Shown piece after piece: positions 7,599 through 16,410 of a stretch of DNA of 64,000 nucleotides. The stretch is taken from NCBI RefSeq assembly GCF_900103915.1, contig NZ_FNIG01000005.1, forward strand, positions 157,874-221,873, written 5' to 3'. The stretch comes from Tenuibacillus multivorans (GTDB lineage: Bacteria > Bacillota > Bacilli > Bacillales > Alkalibacillaceae). Positions within the stretch are counted from its first letter, which is position 1. Every line of letters begins with the position of its first letter. Below the pieces are notes generated by a model. It was not told the DNA's origin and searched no databases. It saw nothing but the letters and a program-made list of their open reading frames with translations. The position numbers and the translations under genes were made by a program.

Positions 7599-8165
7599 AT
7601 GAATTTGTCATTGCAGAAAGATATTTTTGTAAGTTTTTTTCGGTCAAGCATGTTAGGTTATGGTGGTGGGCCGTCGACGATCCCACTGGTACATAAAGAA
7701 GTGGTTGATACATATGAATGGATGACCGAGGAGGAGTTTGGAGATTTATTAGCAGTTACCAATACTCTACCTGGTCCAATGTTAACTAAAATGGCAGGGT
7801 ATATCGGGTTTCGTATCGGGGGCTTTGCCGGTATGATGTCTGCCTTAATAGCATCGGTTTTACCGACTGTGCTAATCATGATCTTTTTGATTGGATTTTT
7901 AATTAAATTCCGTGACTCGTCGATTGTGCAAGGGATGACTCAGGCTATTACACCAGTGGTCGGCGTGTTACTTTTGTTGTTGACGGTTTCCTTTGTAAAA
8001 AAATCACGGAACGACCTTGGGTGGATTAATGCTGGGATTCTAGGGGTTATCAGCATTATTTTCTATGCTATATTAGATTGGCACCCAGCGATTTTGATCG
8101 CTATATTCATTTTGTTTGCTTTATTTAAAAAAGCACCAAAGAAAAGCGACGGTGAAGAGTCATGA
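7599..8165 (+). CDS. chrA: Chromate transporter, first half-size subunit
   Basis: A protein of 188 residues belonging to the CHR chromate transporter family. Full-length ChrA has two homologous halves, and this gene encodes one. The family signature is near the N-terminus (GYGGGPSTIPLVHKEV), followed by NTLPGPMLTKMAGYIG, with about five to six membrane segments. Such short-chain proteins act as pairs, here with the next gene. The start is set at 7599 because GAGGTG lies six bases upstream and the earlier ATG is within the -10 box. B. subtilis has similar paired genes, ywrB and ywrA. Export of chromate is the family role; other oxyanions remain possible. Confidence 0.88.
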   Translation: MNLSLQKDIFVSFFRSSMLGYGGGPSTIPLVHKEVVDTYEWMTEEEFGDLLAVTNTLPGPMLTKMAGYIGFRIGGFAGMMSALIASVLPTVLIMIFLIGFLIKFRDSSIVQGMTQAITPVVGVLLLLLTVSFVKKSRNDLGWINAGILGVISIIFYAILDWHPAILIAIFILFALFKKAPKKSDGEES

Positions 8166-8695
8166 AGGAATTATGGGAGTTATTTCTCGCCTTTTTTATT
8201 CCGGGTATCGTAGGTTATGGTGGTGGACCGGCGTCTATTCCATTAGTAGAACATGAGGTTGTAAAAAACTATGGTTTTATGACGACATCTGAATTTGGTG
8301 AAGTGCTTGCTTTAGCAAATGCACTTCCTGGTCCAATTGCGACCAAAATGGCGGGTTACATTGGATTTGAAGTTGCGGGCTTGCTTGGTTCGATTGTGGC
8401 ATTACTCGCGACAGTTGTACCATCATTAGTGGCCTTAATTTTACTCTTAAGTTTATTGAATAAATTCAAGGATTCGCCTAAAGTTAAACGGATGACGGCT
8501 TACGTTAGACCGACCATTGCAGTTTTATTAGGTGTTTTAACGTTTCAGTTTTTTGATACATCATATGAATCGGCAGGAATCGTTCAAACAGTTTTTCTTG
8601 CGATTATTAGTTTCATTTTGCTTGAGCGTTTTAATATTCATCCAGCGTTTGTCGTTGCGGGTGCATTAATTTATGGCGCCATTTTTTTATCATAA
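8162..8695 (+). CDS. chrA: Chromate transporter, second half-size subunit
   Basis: A 177-residue CHR-family membrane protein, the partner of the preceding gene. It has the same signature (GYGGGPASIPLVEHEV, then ANALPGPIATKMAGYIG). Its ATG overlaps the upstream stop (ATGA), so translation is probably coupled and stoichiometry close to 1:1. The two halves would be inserted with opposite topology to form one transporter. A terminator follows at 8768. Confidence 0.88.
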   Translation: MKELWELFLAFFIPGIVGYGGGPASIPLVEHEVVKNYGFMTTSEFGEVLALANALPGPIATKMAGYIGFEVAGLLGSIVALLATVVPSLVALILLLSLLNKFKDSPKVKRMTAYVRPTIAVLLGVLTFQFFDTSYESAGIVQTVFLAIISFILLERFNIHPAFVVAGALIYGAIFLS

Positions 8696-8767
8696 TTCTA
8701 AATGACTACGACAAAATGTCTAAAATTTCTGGCAAATGAACCGATAAATAAAATATAACCTTATGAG

Positions 8768-8799
8768 AGACATCTGAGGTGACAGATGTCTTTATTTAT
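8768..8799 (+). terminator. Terminator after the chromate transporter pair
   Basis: Perfect arms AGACATCTG (8768-8776) and CAGATGTCT (8783-8791) are followed by TTATTTATT. Confidence 0.85.
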
Positions 8800-8902
8800 T
8801 AGGCTGTTTTTATTAAATATTGCTTATTATGTCTACAGCGATGATAAAGAGCAATAAAGTATGCGGAAACAGCGATTTATTAAAAAGAGAGGTGGGGGTT
8901 CT

Positions 8903-10687
8903 TTGAATCTATTTAAATCGATTAAGGCAAAATTAATAATCATGATGCTCTTATTATTAATTATTCCGTTAGTCATCGTAGGGTTTATCAGCCATAGCAA
9001 CACGGCTATTATGGAACGCTCTATTATTCCGAAAGCAGAGTTAGAACAGGCAGACAGTGACATCGCTGATACGTTCCAAGAGTATGAGGGGTTATTAACT
9101 GAAATTACGGAAATGCAGGAGCTTCAGTATCAGTCTGCATCTATTCCTGAAGGGTCTGGTTCTGAATATGCACATTTACCAAGCATCAATGATCCTGACA
9201 AAATCGAGTATTATAGCGAGTTTTTTAGTGAGCAATTAGAAGGATATGATTACGTACTTAATTCCTATATGGCGACAATTGATGGCGCGGTGTATTTTTC
9301 CGATATTCCACCGAGTGATGTCGATTTATCCAATTTTGATTCGCGTGAAAGAGATTGGTATATTCAAGCGAGTGAAAATGAAGGGGAAGTCATCTGGACA
9401 GAGCCTTATCTAGATGCGATAACAGGCGGTTCGACGATTACGTTAGCTCGTACCGTAACGAATGATCAAGGTGAGGTAATTGGCGTCTATGGTATTGACT
9501 TTGAGATGAGTGCTTTAGCAACAGCTCTAAGAAATGAATCGCTATTAACGACGATTATCGTATCAACCATTGCTGCGGTCATTGGTATTATAGCTGTTCT
9601 TCTGTTTGTTAGAAGGATTACGAATAAGCTTACGACCGTTCAGGATGGATTATCGAGTGTAGCCGAGGGTGACCTTTCTCATCCAGTTGAAGTGAAAAGT
9701 AACGATGAGCTTGGCGATCTTGCAGATAGTTATAATCAAATGATTGATAATATGCGTGGCTTAATTTCAAGCGTTATCGATACATCTGAACAGGTTGCGG
9801 CATCTTCTGAACAGTTAAGTGCGAATGCAGATGAGACCACGCGTGCATCCGAACAAATCTCAGGTTCGATTCAGGAAGTCTCCAATGGTAATGAGCAACA
9901 GGTCGAAAATGTTACACGGTCAACAAATTTTGTTGAAGATATTTCAAATAACATCCGTGAAATTTCTAACCGAACTGAACGCGTCACGTCATCATCTGTT
10001 GAAACATCTGAAAAAGCAGGACATGGTGAGCGTGTTATTACGCAAGCAGTTGATCAAATGGAAAGCATTAGCTCTAATGTCACGAATATTGGTGATGTCA
10101 TTAAAAAATTAGATGAACGATCTAATGAGATTGAACAAATTTTACAAATGATTAATGACATTTCAGAACAGACAAATCTATTAGCTTTAAATGCAGCCAT
10201 TGAAGCTGCGCGAGCAGGAGAGCATGGTAAAGGGTTCGCGGTCGTGGCAGACGAGGTACGAAAATTGGCTGAGCAATCATCAGAATCAACCAATCAAATT
10301 TCTACGATTATTTATGAAATTCGTGATCAAACGAAATATGCGGTTGAATCGGTTGAACAAGGTGTGCTGTCGGTTGATGAAGGACGTGAGCTTGTCAATC
10401 GAGCAGGTCAATCATTCAATGATATATCTGAAGCGGTAACTCAGGTTTCGAGCCGAATGAAAGAAGTGAATGAATCAATTACAGAAATTGAAGAGCGGAA
10501 CGAATCATTAGTTTCATCGATGGATGAATTAAATAATTATACTGATAATACGTCGACTCTAGCGCAAGAGGTTGCTAGTGCAACTGAAGAACAGACAGCA
10601 TCAGTCGAAGAGGTGACATCAGCAAGTTCTGCGTTGGCACAAATGGCACAAGAATTACAAGAGACAGCTGCTAAATTTAAATTATAA
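8903..10687 (+). CDS. Methyl-accepting chemotaxis protein with Cache sensor
   Basis: A transmembrane chemoreceptor of about 594 residues. The order is a short cytoplasmic N-terminus, TM1 (about residues 8-30), an extracellular ligand-binding region of the Cache type ([18 protein letters not shown] is the usual Cache strand-loop), TM2 near 215-240, a HAMP domain, and the long signalling coiled coil. The hairpin tip is [20 protein letters not shown], then [18 protein letters not shown]. Gln/Glu pairs suitable for methylation are present. I start at TTG 8903, which follows AGAGGTGGGGG. An upstream in-frame ATG at 8861 would add 14 charged residues and lacks a ribosome site. The ligand is unknown. 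The gene is monocistronic. Confidence 0.92.
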   Translation: MNLFKSIKAKLIIMMLLLLIIPLVIVGFISHSNTAIMERSIIPKAELEQADSDIADTFQEYEGLLTEITEMQELQYQSASIPEGSGSEYAHLPSINDPDKIEYYSEFFSEQLEGYDYVLNSYMATIDGAVYFSDIPPSDVDLSNFDSRERDWYIQASENEGEVIWTEPYLDAITGGSTITLARTVTNDQGEVIGVYGIDFEMSALATALRNESLLTTIIVSTIAAVIGIIAVLLFVRRITNKLTTVQDGLSSVAEGDLSHPVEVKSNDELGDLADSYNQMIDNMRGLISSVIDTSEQVAASSEQLSANADETTRASEQISGSIQEVSNGNEQQVENVTRSTNFVEDISNNIREISNRTERVTSSSVETSEKAGHGERVITQAVDQMESISSNVTNIGDVIKKLDERSNEIEQILQMINDISEQTNLLALNAAIEAARAGEHGKGFAVVADEVRKLAEQSSESTNQISTIIYEIRDQTKYAVESVEQGVLSVDEGRELVNRAGQSFNDISEAVTQVSSRMKEVNESITEIEERNESLVSSMDELNNYTDNTSTLAQEVASATEEQTASVEEVTSASSALAQMAQELQETAAKFKL

Positions 10688-10695
10688 GTTTGATA

Positions 10696-10727
10696 AAACG
10701 GGTCCCACTATTGGGATTCGTTTTTTT
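10696..10727 (+). terminator. Terminator of the chemoreceptor gene
   Basis: The stem AAACGGGTCCCA / TGGGATTCGTTT, with two G-T pairs, runs into seven T. Confidence 0.85.
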
Positions 10728-10785
10728 AGTATATGAAACATCACCGTTAATAGTCATTGTCGAATGAACTAGACTATAATTCTAC

Positions 10786-10805
10786 AATATTTCCGAGGAA
10801 ATATT
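10786..10805. promoter_or_regulatory. Twenty-base inverted repeat upstream of the aldo/keto reductase
   Basis: Arms AATATTTCC and GGAAATATT, separated only by GA, lie about 85 bases before the aldo/keto reductase start. The two-base gap favours a protein-binding site over an RNA hairpin. The binding regulator is unknown. Confidence 0.35.
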
Positions 10806-10840
10806 TAAATTTCACAACATCTCGACAACGGTTTAATCTT

Positions 10841-10867
10841 TTGTCTAATCCCATGTTTCGTTATAAT
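10841..10867 (+). promoter_or_regulatory. Possible promoter of the aldo/keto reductase gene
   Basis: TATAAT at 10862-10867 has TTGTCT 15 bases upstream. The spacing is short, so the -35 assignment is doubtful. The -10 lies 22 bases before the start codon. Confidence 0.4.
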
Positions 10868-10889
10868 AGGTAAAAAAGGAGGTCTACAT

Positions 10890-11723
10890 ATGATAAATGG
10901 CTTACAAGATCGTGTTAAATTAAATAACGGAATTGAAATGCCGGGCTTTGGGCTTGGTGTCTATAAGGCAGAAGAGGGAAGAGAAGTGGTTGATGCTGTC
11001 CGAACCGCTGTTGATCATGGCTATCGTTTAGTGGATACAGCTTCATTTTATAAAAATGAACAAGGTGTGGGTGAAGGTATACGAGAGGCTAGTGTTGATC
11101 GTAACGATATTTTTGTTACAACAAAAGTGTGGAATGATGAACAAGGCTATGATGAAACGTTAAGAGCATTTGAAAGAAGTTTAGACCAATTAGGCTTTGA
11201 TTTTCTCGATTTATATTTAATTCACTGGCCCGTTAAAGATCAGTTTAGGGATACGTGGAAGGCGATGGAGCGCTTGTATGATGAAGGTGTTATTAAAGCG
11301 ATTGGTGTGAGTAATTTTCACGTTCACCATTTACAAAATCTAATGGCAAGTGCCAATGTCAAGCCTGTAATCAACCAAATCGAGTATCACCCTCACCTAA
11401 CTCAAGAGAAGGTTAAACAGTTTTGTGAAAGTGAGCATATTCGATTGGAAGCGTGGTCCCCGATGAAGAAGGGGCGTATTTTTGACGACCCAACTATCAC
11501 AGAAATTGCTGATAGGTATGGAAAAACACCAGCACAAGTCATTCTACGCTGGGATGTTCAAAATCATGTGATTACGATTCCTAAATCAGTGACCCCAGAA
11601 CGGATTAAACAAAATGCAGACATTTTTGATTTCGAATTAACGCAGGATGAAATGAATCAAATCAACGCGATGAACCAAAATGACCGCACAGGCATGAACC
11701 CAGATGAGTTTGATGAAAAATAG
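10890..11723 (+). CDS. Aldo/keto reductase, YvgN/YtbE-like
   Basis: A 277-residue NADPH-dependent aldo/keto reductase of the AKR5-type barrel. The catalytic tetrad is visible: Asp 49 and Tyr 54 (VDTASFYKNEQ), Lys 79 (TTKVWN) and His 112 (YLIHWP). The cofactor segment IPKSVTPERIKQN is near residue 230. B. subtilis relatives YvgN and YtbE detoxify methylglyoxal and other aldehydes. The ribosome site AAAGGAGG is strong. It is monocistronic, between an inverted repeat and a terminator. Substrate preference cannot be read from the sequence. Confidence 0.9.
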   Translation: MINGLQDRVKLNNGIEMPGFGLGVYKAEEGREVVDAVRTAVDHGYRLVDTASFYKNEQGVGEGIREASVDRNDIFVTTKVWNDEQGYDETLRAFERSLDQLGFDFLDLYLIHWPVKDQFRDTWKAMERLYDEGVIKAIGVSNFHVHHLQNLMASANVKPVINQIEYHPHLTQEKVKQFCESEHIRLEAWSPMKKGRIFDDPTITEIADRYGKTPAQVILRWDVQNHVITIPKSVTPERIKQNADIFDFELTQDEMNQINAMNQNDRTGMNPDEFDEK

Positions 11724-11726
11724 GAA

Positions 11727-11766
11727 AAATCCTAATCGGCTAGAAAGAGTCGGTTAGGATTTTTTA
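11727..11766 (+). terminator. Terminator of the aldo/keto reductase gene
   Basis: A long imperfect hairpin with outer arms AAATCCTAA and TTAGGATTT is followed by T-rich sequence. Confidence 0.85.
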
Positions 11767-11775
11767 AATTAAATA

Positions 11776-11804
11776 TTGTAAAACGCTTTCATTTTTTATA
11801 TAAT
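11776..11804 (+). promoter_or_regulatory. Promoter of the LacI-controlled operon, with cre-like element
   Basis: The -35 TTGTAA (11776-11781) and -10 TATAAT (11799-11804) are separated by exactly 17 bases. The spacer contains AAACGCTTTC, close to the right half of a CcpA cre site, which suggests carbon catabolite repression. Confidence 0.7.
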
Positions 11805-11807
11805 GTA

Positions 11808-11823
11808 ACTAAACCGGTTTAGT
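11808..11823. promoter_or_regulatory. LacI-family operator overlapping the transcription start
   Basis: The perfect 16-base palindrome ACTAAACC-GGTTTAGT has the central CG step typical of LacI/GalR sites. It lies four bases after the -10, over the expected transcription start. A related degenerate copy (AAAACGATTTAGT) follows at about 11824-11836. The natural candidate ligand is the regulator encoded immediately downstream. Confidence 0.75.
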
Positions 11824-11863
11824 AAAACGATTTAGTAATAGATAAACGAAAGGTCATTAAGCT

Positions 11864-12877
11864 ATGTCACACAAAATGAGAACGATTACAATTAAGGATG
11901 TTGCAGAGTTAGCCAATGTATCCAAAAGTACCGTTTCGCAGTATTTAAATAAACGCTACGACTATATGGGTGAGGCAACGAAACAACGAATTAAAGAAGC
12001 GATAGAAGAGTTAGGTTATCAGCCTAATATCGTGGCTCGAAGCTTAAAGCAAAAATCGTCAACAACTATCGGTGTGATTGTCGCTAATATTTTGCATGAG
12101 TTTTCGACGCAAATTATTCGGGCGATTGAGGATCAATGCCATGAATTAGATTTTCATATTATCGTCTGTAATGCAGATGATAATCCTTACAAGGAGAAAA
12201 ATTACATCGACATGCTACGCGCGAAACAAGTTGATGGGTTGATCGTATTCCCGACAAGCGACAATGTAGAATTGTATCAAGAGCTTTTGAGACAGGGAAT
12301 GCCAATTGTTTTTATCGACCGTTTAGTTTCAAATGTCGACGTTAATACAATCATGTTAGCGAATGAAGATGCGTCTAAATTTGCAGTTGATGAATTTGTT
12401 AAAAAGCAGCATGAGCGAATTGGCATTGTCACAACCTCAACCGTGAATAATGTATCACCAAGAGTTGAACGTGTTAATGGCTACCTTAAAGCACTTGAGA
12501 CGCATGGGATTCCAGTTCGATCAGAATATATCATTTCAGCAGAACTCGACAAGGTTCAAGATGAACTCGATCAAATGATGAAACTTAAGGACCCACCCAA
12601 GGCAATCCTAGCGGGAAATGATCTGACATTAATTGAAATCCTAAAATACGTTAAGGAACATAACATTTCAATTCCTGATGATTTAAGCTTGATTGGTGTT
12701 GACGATGTGTCGTTTGCTGAAATCTACAATCCAAGTATTACGACCGTAGCACAGCCGACCTTCCGAATGGGAAAGCAAGCAGCAGAGGTTTTAATTAACC
12801 AGATTAAAAACGGTGGTGACGAGGAGCGTCAAGTCTTTCGTTTCGGGCCAAAATTGATTCCGAGACAGTCTTCTTAA
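11864..12877 (+). CDS. LacI-family transcriptional regulator
   Basis: A 337-residue repressor. The N-terminal helix-turn-helix is ITIKDVAELANVSKSTVSQY (residues 8-27) with the hinge helix PNIVARSLK. The periplasmic-binding-protein-like effector domain follows, including TIGVIVANIL, VDGLIVFPTS and the C-terminal SLIGVDDVSFAEIYNPSITT. It heads the operon for a SIS isomerase, TRAP transporter, kinase and HxlA-like enzyme and sits directly behind a palindromic operator, so it probably represses its own operon until the substrate or its phosphorylated form binds. An alternative start is the ATG four codons downstream. Confidence 0.88.
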   Translation: MSHKMRTITIKDVAELANVSKSTVSQYLNKRYDYMGEATKQRIKEAIEELGYQPNIVARSLKQKSSTTIGVIVANILHEFSTQIIRAIEDQCHELDFHIIVCNADDNPYKEKNYIDMLRAKQVDGLIVFPTSDNVELYQELLRQGMPIVFIDRLVSNVDVNTIMLANEDASKFAVDEFVKKQHERIGIVTTSTVNNVSPRVERVNGYLKALETHGIPVRSEYIISAELDKVQDELDQMMKLKDPPKAILAGNDLTLIEILKYVKEHNISIPDDLSLIGVDDVSFAEIYNPSITTVAQPTFRMGKQAAEVLINQIKNGGDEERQVFRFGPKLIPRQSS

Positions 12878-12891
12878 AGAGGTGACACAGG

Positions 12892-13440
12892 GTGAAAGAT
12901 ATCATAACGAAAATTGCCGGTGAAATCAGCGATGTATTAAATGATGTTAACGATGAGGAAGTAACCCAGTTAGCAGAGGCAATTCAATCATCGAACCGAG
13001 TTTTTGTTGCTGGTACTGGTCGAAGTGGTTTAGTTGCAAGAATGTTTGCCATGCGATTAATGCACAGTGGCTACACAGTTTATGTCGTCGGCGAAACGAT
13101 TACGCCTAGCATTGAGGAAGAAGATCTTTTAATTGTAATATCTGGTTCAGGTGGGACCGCATCACTTGTTCAAAAGGTTGAAAAAGCCCGTGAAGTGGGT
13201 GTCAATGTTGCACTTGTGACGACGAATAGCGATTCACCGATTGGAAAACTCAGCGATTATAACATCGTGATTCCAGCCGCAACGAAAAAGCAATTAACGA
13301 ATCGAGATACCATTCAGCCTTTAGGTAGTCAATTTGACCAGGCAGCTCATTTGTTGCTCGATAGCATCATTGTTTATTTATTGGAACAAACGACAAGTGA
13401 ACAAGCTTTCCTCAATAAAAAGCATGCAAACTTAGAGTAA
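12892..13440 (+). CDS. hxlB: SIS-domain isomerase, 6-phospho-3-hexuloisomerase-like
   Basis: A 182-residue single-SIS-domain sugar-phosphate isomerase of the HxlB/PHI family. The phosphosugar-binding motif is VAGTGRSGLVARMFAMRLMH (about residues 38-57), and the second is IVISGSGGTASLV. The length matches PHI enzymes (about 180-185). It starts with GTG, 14 bases after the regulator, behind AGAGGTGACA. In the ribulose-monophosphate pathway PHI converts hexulose-6-P to fructose-6-P. Here the neighbours are a TRAP importer, a sugar kinase and an HxlA homologue five genes downstream, so a role in sugar-acid breakdown is as likely as formaldehyde fixation. Confidence 0.78.
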   Translation: MKDIITKIAGEISDVLNDVNDEEVTQLAEAIQSSNRVFVAGTGRSGLVARMFAMRLMHSGYTVYVVGETITPSIEEEDLLIVISGSGGTASLVQKVEKAREVGVNVALVTTNSDSPIGKLSDYNIVIPAATKKQLTNRDTIQPLGSQFDQAAHLLLDSIIVYLLEQTTSEQAFLNKKHANLE

Positions 13441-13500
13441 AGCTTAACTTAAATAGCTTCTCAATTATAGATTAAATTTTTAAAAAAGGAGAGAAAAGAC

Positions 13501-14544
13501 ATGAAGAAGTTTTTATCATTGGCATTGGCAGTTGTCGCCTTTTTAGCCGCATGTGGTGGCGGTGAAGAGGAGACTAACAACGAGGGTTCAGGCGATAATG
13601 GTGAAGGTGGAAGCGATTCAATTAAAATCGTGGCAGCCCATAACCAAACTTCTCCTGAAAACCCTTATCAAGATGGACTACTAAAATTTAAAGAAGTAGC
13701 AGAGGAAGAATCGAATGGCAACATTGAAGTAGAAGTACACGCAGGAACGCTTGGTACAGAAGAATCAGAGTTAGTTGAAAAACTAAAACTAGGTGCTGCT
13801 GACGTTGTTCTTGTATCACCAGGTTTTATGACACAAACGGGTATTGACGAAGTTAACTTATTTGCCTTCCCTTATTTATTCGAAAGCTATGACCATTGGG
13901 AAAAAGTCGTACAAGGTGAAGTTGGGGAAGAAATGGCCCAAATCATTAATGAGAAATCTAACAATGATTTCAAATTAGTTGGTTATTGGACAGCTGGTGT
14001 AAGACACTATTATGGTAAAAAACCAATTGAGTCAATGGACGATTTAGAAGGCATGACGATCCGTACACAGACGTCAGGTGTGGTATCGGACTACTGGAAA
14101 CAAACAGGAGCAATCCCGACATCACTTGCATGGGGTGAGCTTTACCAAGGCCTTCAACAGGATGTAGTGGATTCTGCTGAAAACGCATACCCTTATTTTG
14201 TTCAGCAAAACCACCACCAAACAGACAACGGTAAATATATTACTGAAACAGGACATGACTACACGACTCGTTTTCTATTAGTAAATGGAAATGAGTTTGA
14301 CAACTATACAGAGGAACAGCAAGAAATTATTCTAAAAGCAGCCGAAGCTTCTGTGCAGGCTGAATGGGAATCATTATATGCACAAGAGGAAGAGTATAAA
14401 CAAATAGCAATCGATGATGGCGCTGAAATTAACGAAATTGATCGTCAGCCATTCATTGAATTAGCTAAACCTTTACAAGATCAAGCAGCGGAAGAACTTG
14501 GCGTGACAGACCTATTAGAAAAAATTCGCCAAGCTGCAGAATAA
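13501..14544 (+). CDS. dctP: TRAP transporter substrate-binding lipoprotein (DctP)
   Basis: A 347-residue extracytoplasmic solute receptor of the TRAP family. The signal peptide ends in a lipobox (LAAC, Cys 18), so the protein is a membrane-anchored lipoprotein followed by a Gly/Glu/Ser linker. The family Arg that binds the substrate carboxylate lies in GMTIRTQTSG (about residue 185). The following region departs from the common form: VVDSAENAYPYF replaces VDGQENP, which suggests an unusual ligand. A strong hairpin separates it from dctQ. The ligand should be an organic or sugar acid. Confidence 0.9.
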   Translation: MKKFLSLALAVVAFLAACGGGEEETNNEGSGDNGEGGSDSIKIVAAHNQTSPENPYQDGLLKFKEVAEEESNGNIEVEVHAGTLGTEESELVEKLKLGAADVVLVSPGFMTQTGIDEVNLFAFPYLFESYDHWEKVVQGEVGEEMAQIINEKSNNDFKLVGYWTAGVRHYYGKKPIESMDDLEGMTIRTQTSGVVSDYWKQTGAIPTSLAWGELYQGLQQDVVDSAENAYPYFVQQNHHQTDNGKYITETGHDYTTRFLLVNGNEFDNYTEEQQEIILKAAEASVQAEWESLYAQEEEYKQIAIDDGAEINEIDRQPFIELAKPLQDQAAEELGVTDLLEKIRQAAE

Positions 14545-14554
14545 TTTGTATGTA

Positions 14555-14583
14555 AGGAAAGGACCCAATTGGGGTCCTTTCCT
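14555..14583 (+). terminator. Intercistronic hairpin between dctP and dctQ
   Basis: Twelve-base arms AGGAAAGGACCC (14555-14566) and GGGTCCTTTCCT (14572-14583) form a strong stem with no immediate T run. It could protect the dctP message or partly terminate, giving more receptor than permease. Confidence 0.75.
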
Positions 14584-14612
14584 ATGTTCCTTTTAGATAA
14601 AGGAGGATCGAC

Positions 14613-15095
14613 ATGAACCGATTTGTTAGGCTTCTAGAGAAAACACAAATATTTGTTGGGGTTGCTTTTTTATGTGTCTTTATTGTCACAATTTTGATTC
14701 AAATCACAACAAGACACTTAGAGATTGCTGTCATCTGGACAGAAGAGGTAGCTACCCATTCATTTATATGGTCTGTGTTTATGGGTGCGGCCGTTATGGT
14801 CAATCGACGAGAACACTTCAGTTTTGATTATTTAACAAAAAAATTAAAAGGCCGAAAACAGGCTACTTTAAATATCATTATCGATATAACTTTGATAGCT
14901 TTTAACGTTTTAATTTTCAATTATGGTATAAAGGTCGTTGAACAATTTTGGAATTATAATTGGGTTTCTATGCCTGATTTGAAAATGGGGTACGTATGGA
15001 TAGCGATTCCAATAATGGCAGGAACGATGATTATTTATTCACTATCACATTTGGTTAAACATGTTCAGGTCTTACGTAGTGGGGAGGTGCAGTAA
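14613..15095 (+). CDS. dctQ: TRAP transporter small membrane subunit (DctQ)
   Basis: A 160-residue four-helix membrane protein. The family motif is visible as VIWTEEVATHSFIWSVFMGAA (about residues 40-60), followed by a basic loop (RREHF), typical of DctQ small permeases. It pairs with DctM, which begins two bases after its stop codon. The ribosome site is AAGGAGG. It supports sodium-driven uptake of the ligand bound by the upstream DctP. Confidence 0.9.
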   Translation: MNRFVRLLEKTQIFVGVAFLCVFIVTILIQITTRHLEIAVIWTEEVATHSFIWSVFMGAAVMVNRREHFSFDYLTKKLKGRKQATLNIIIDITLIAFNVLIFNYGIKVVEQFWNYNWVSMPDLKMGYVWIAIPIMAGTMIIYSLSHLVKHVQVLRSGEVQ

Positions 15096-15097
15096 TA

Positions 15098-16384
15098 ATG
15101 GGATTTATTTTAGTTGGTCTTTTCATCCTCTTAATGTTTATCGGTGTTCCCATTGCGTTCGTGATTGGGATTGTGGCGTTACTTGGCATTATGAACATTG
15201 AGTATATCCCAGAATTAACTGTACCTATGAAGATGTTAAATGGGTTAAACTCCTTCGTTCTATTGGCCGTTCCGTTATTTATTTTAGTCGCGAATTTAAT
15301 GAACTCCGGTAAAATTTCAGAGAAGCTTATTGAGCTAGCCTTAGCAATGGTCGGATGGATCCGTGGTGGTTTAGCTCACGCAAACATTTTAGTTTCCATG
15401 ATGTTTGCCGGTGTTTCTGGTGCTTCGCAGGCTGATACAGCTGGTGTTGGGAAAATTTTAATTCCGAGTATGAAAAAGAATGGCTATGATAAAGAAACAG
15501 CAGTTGGAATCACATCAGCTTCATCAACAGTTGGCGTTGTTATTCCGCCGAGTATTCCAATGATTATTTTCGCTGGTTTAACGAATGCATCAGTCGGTGC
15601 GCTATTTTTAGTCGGGATTGTTCCGGGTGTATTAGTTGGCTTAGCAATGATGATTTTTGTGTATATTATCGCGGTTAAAAGGAATTATCGTAAGCAAGAT
15701 CGTACAGAATTAAATAAGTTTTTGAAATTATTAGGTGAATCGATTCCGGCTTTAATTACACCCATTATTATTATTGGTGGGATTATAACGGGATTCTTTA
15801 CAGCTACAGAATCTGCAGCGGTCGCAACTGTTTATACGTTACTGATCAGTATGTTCTTTTATAAAACATTAAAGATAAGAGATCTTCCTAAAATTTTATT
15901 TGATACGCTTGCGTTAAGCTCACTTTCTTTATTTGCCTTAGCTGCAGCGAGTGCGTTGGGTGAATTAATGAGCTTTTATCAATTAGGTTTACGTGCGCAA
16001 GAATTTTTCGTTGATTATGTTGATGCTAAATGGTTGTTTATTATCATCATCATTTTGTTCTTCTTGTTTATCGGAACATTTATGGACGCCATTCCGGCGA
16101 TGATTTTATTCGTTCCTGTTATTTTGCCAACGGCCTTACAATTTGGAATTGATCCGATACACTTAGGCTTAATTGTCGTTATGACATTAGCAGTTGGTTT
16201 AATTACACCACCGTATGGCTTATGTCTACTTCTGGCGGCCAAAATTGGGGATATGTCAATTGAACGGTCGTTTAAAGCGGTTATCCCGTATATGATTATC
16301 ATTTTAGTCGTTCTATTGTTTATTGCATTCTTCCCTGATGTTGCGTTTTATGTACCAGAGCTATTGAATCCAGATTTATTTTAG
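15098..16384 (+). CDS. dctM: TRAP transporter large permease (DctM)
   Basis: A 428-residue DctM subunit with about 11-12 membrane segments. Hallmarks are AVPLFILVANLMNSGKISEK (around residue 55), GVSGASQADTAGVGKILIPSM, and VVIPPSIPMIIFAGLTNASV. The second half has TATESAAVATVY and GLITPPYGLCL. It is the ion-coupled channel of the complex with DctP and DctQ. The order P-Q-M, with M closely following Q, is standard. Confidence 0.93.
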   Translation: MGFILVGLFILLMFIGVPIAFVIGIVALLGIMNIEYIPELTVPMKMLNGLNSFVLLAVPLFILVANLMNSGKISEKLIELALAMVGWIRGGLAHANILVSMMFAGVSGASQADTAGVGKILIPSMKKNGYDKETAVGITSASSTVGVVIPPSIPMIIFAGLTNASVGALFLVGIVPGVLVGLAMMIFVYIIAVKRNYRKQDRTELNKFLKLLGESIPALITPIIIIGGIITGFFTATESAAVATVYTLLISMFFYKTLKIRDLPKILFDTLALSSLSLFALAAASALGELMSFYQLGLRAQEFFVDYVDAKWLFIIIIILFFLFIGTFMDAIPAMILFVPVILPTALQFGIDPIHLGLIVVMTLAVGLITPPYGLCLLLAAKIGDMSIERSFKAVIPYMIIILVVLLFIAFFPDVAFYVPELLNPDLF

Positions 16385-16410
16385 TAAGGTAACTTCTAGG
16401 AGGTAAAATA

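Noticed and set aside
8820..8860. Sigma-D promoter for the chemoreceptor
   Set aside because: TAAA and GCGATGAT are present but with about 19-20 bases between them, not the 14-16 expected.
14613..16384. TRAP genes as a C4-dicarboxylate system
   Set aside because: The operon context is sugar kinase and HxlA/HxlB-like enzymes, and no dicarboxylate sensor pair (DctBR-type) is present.
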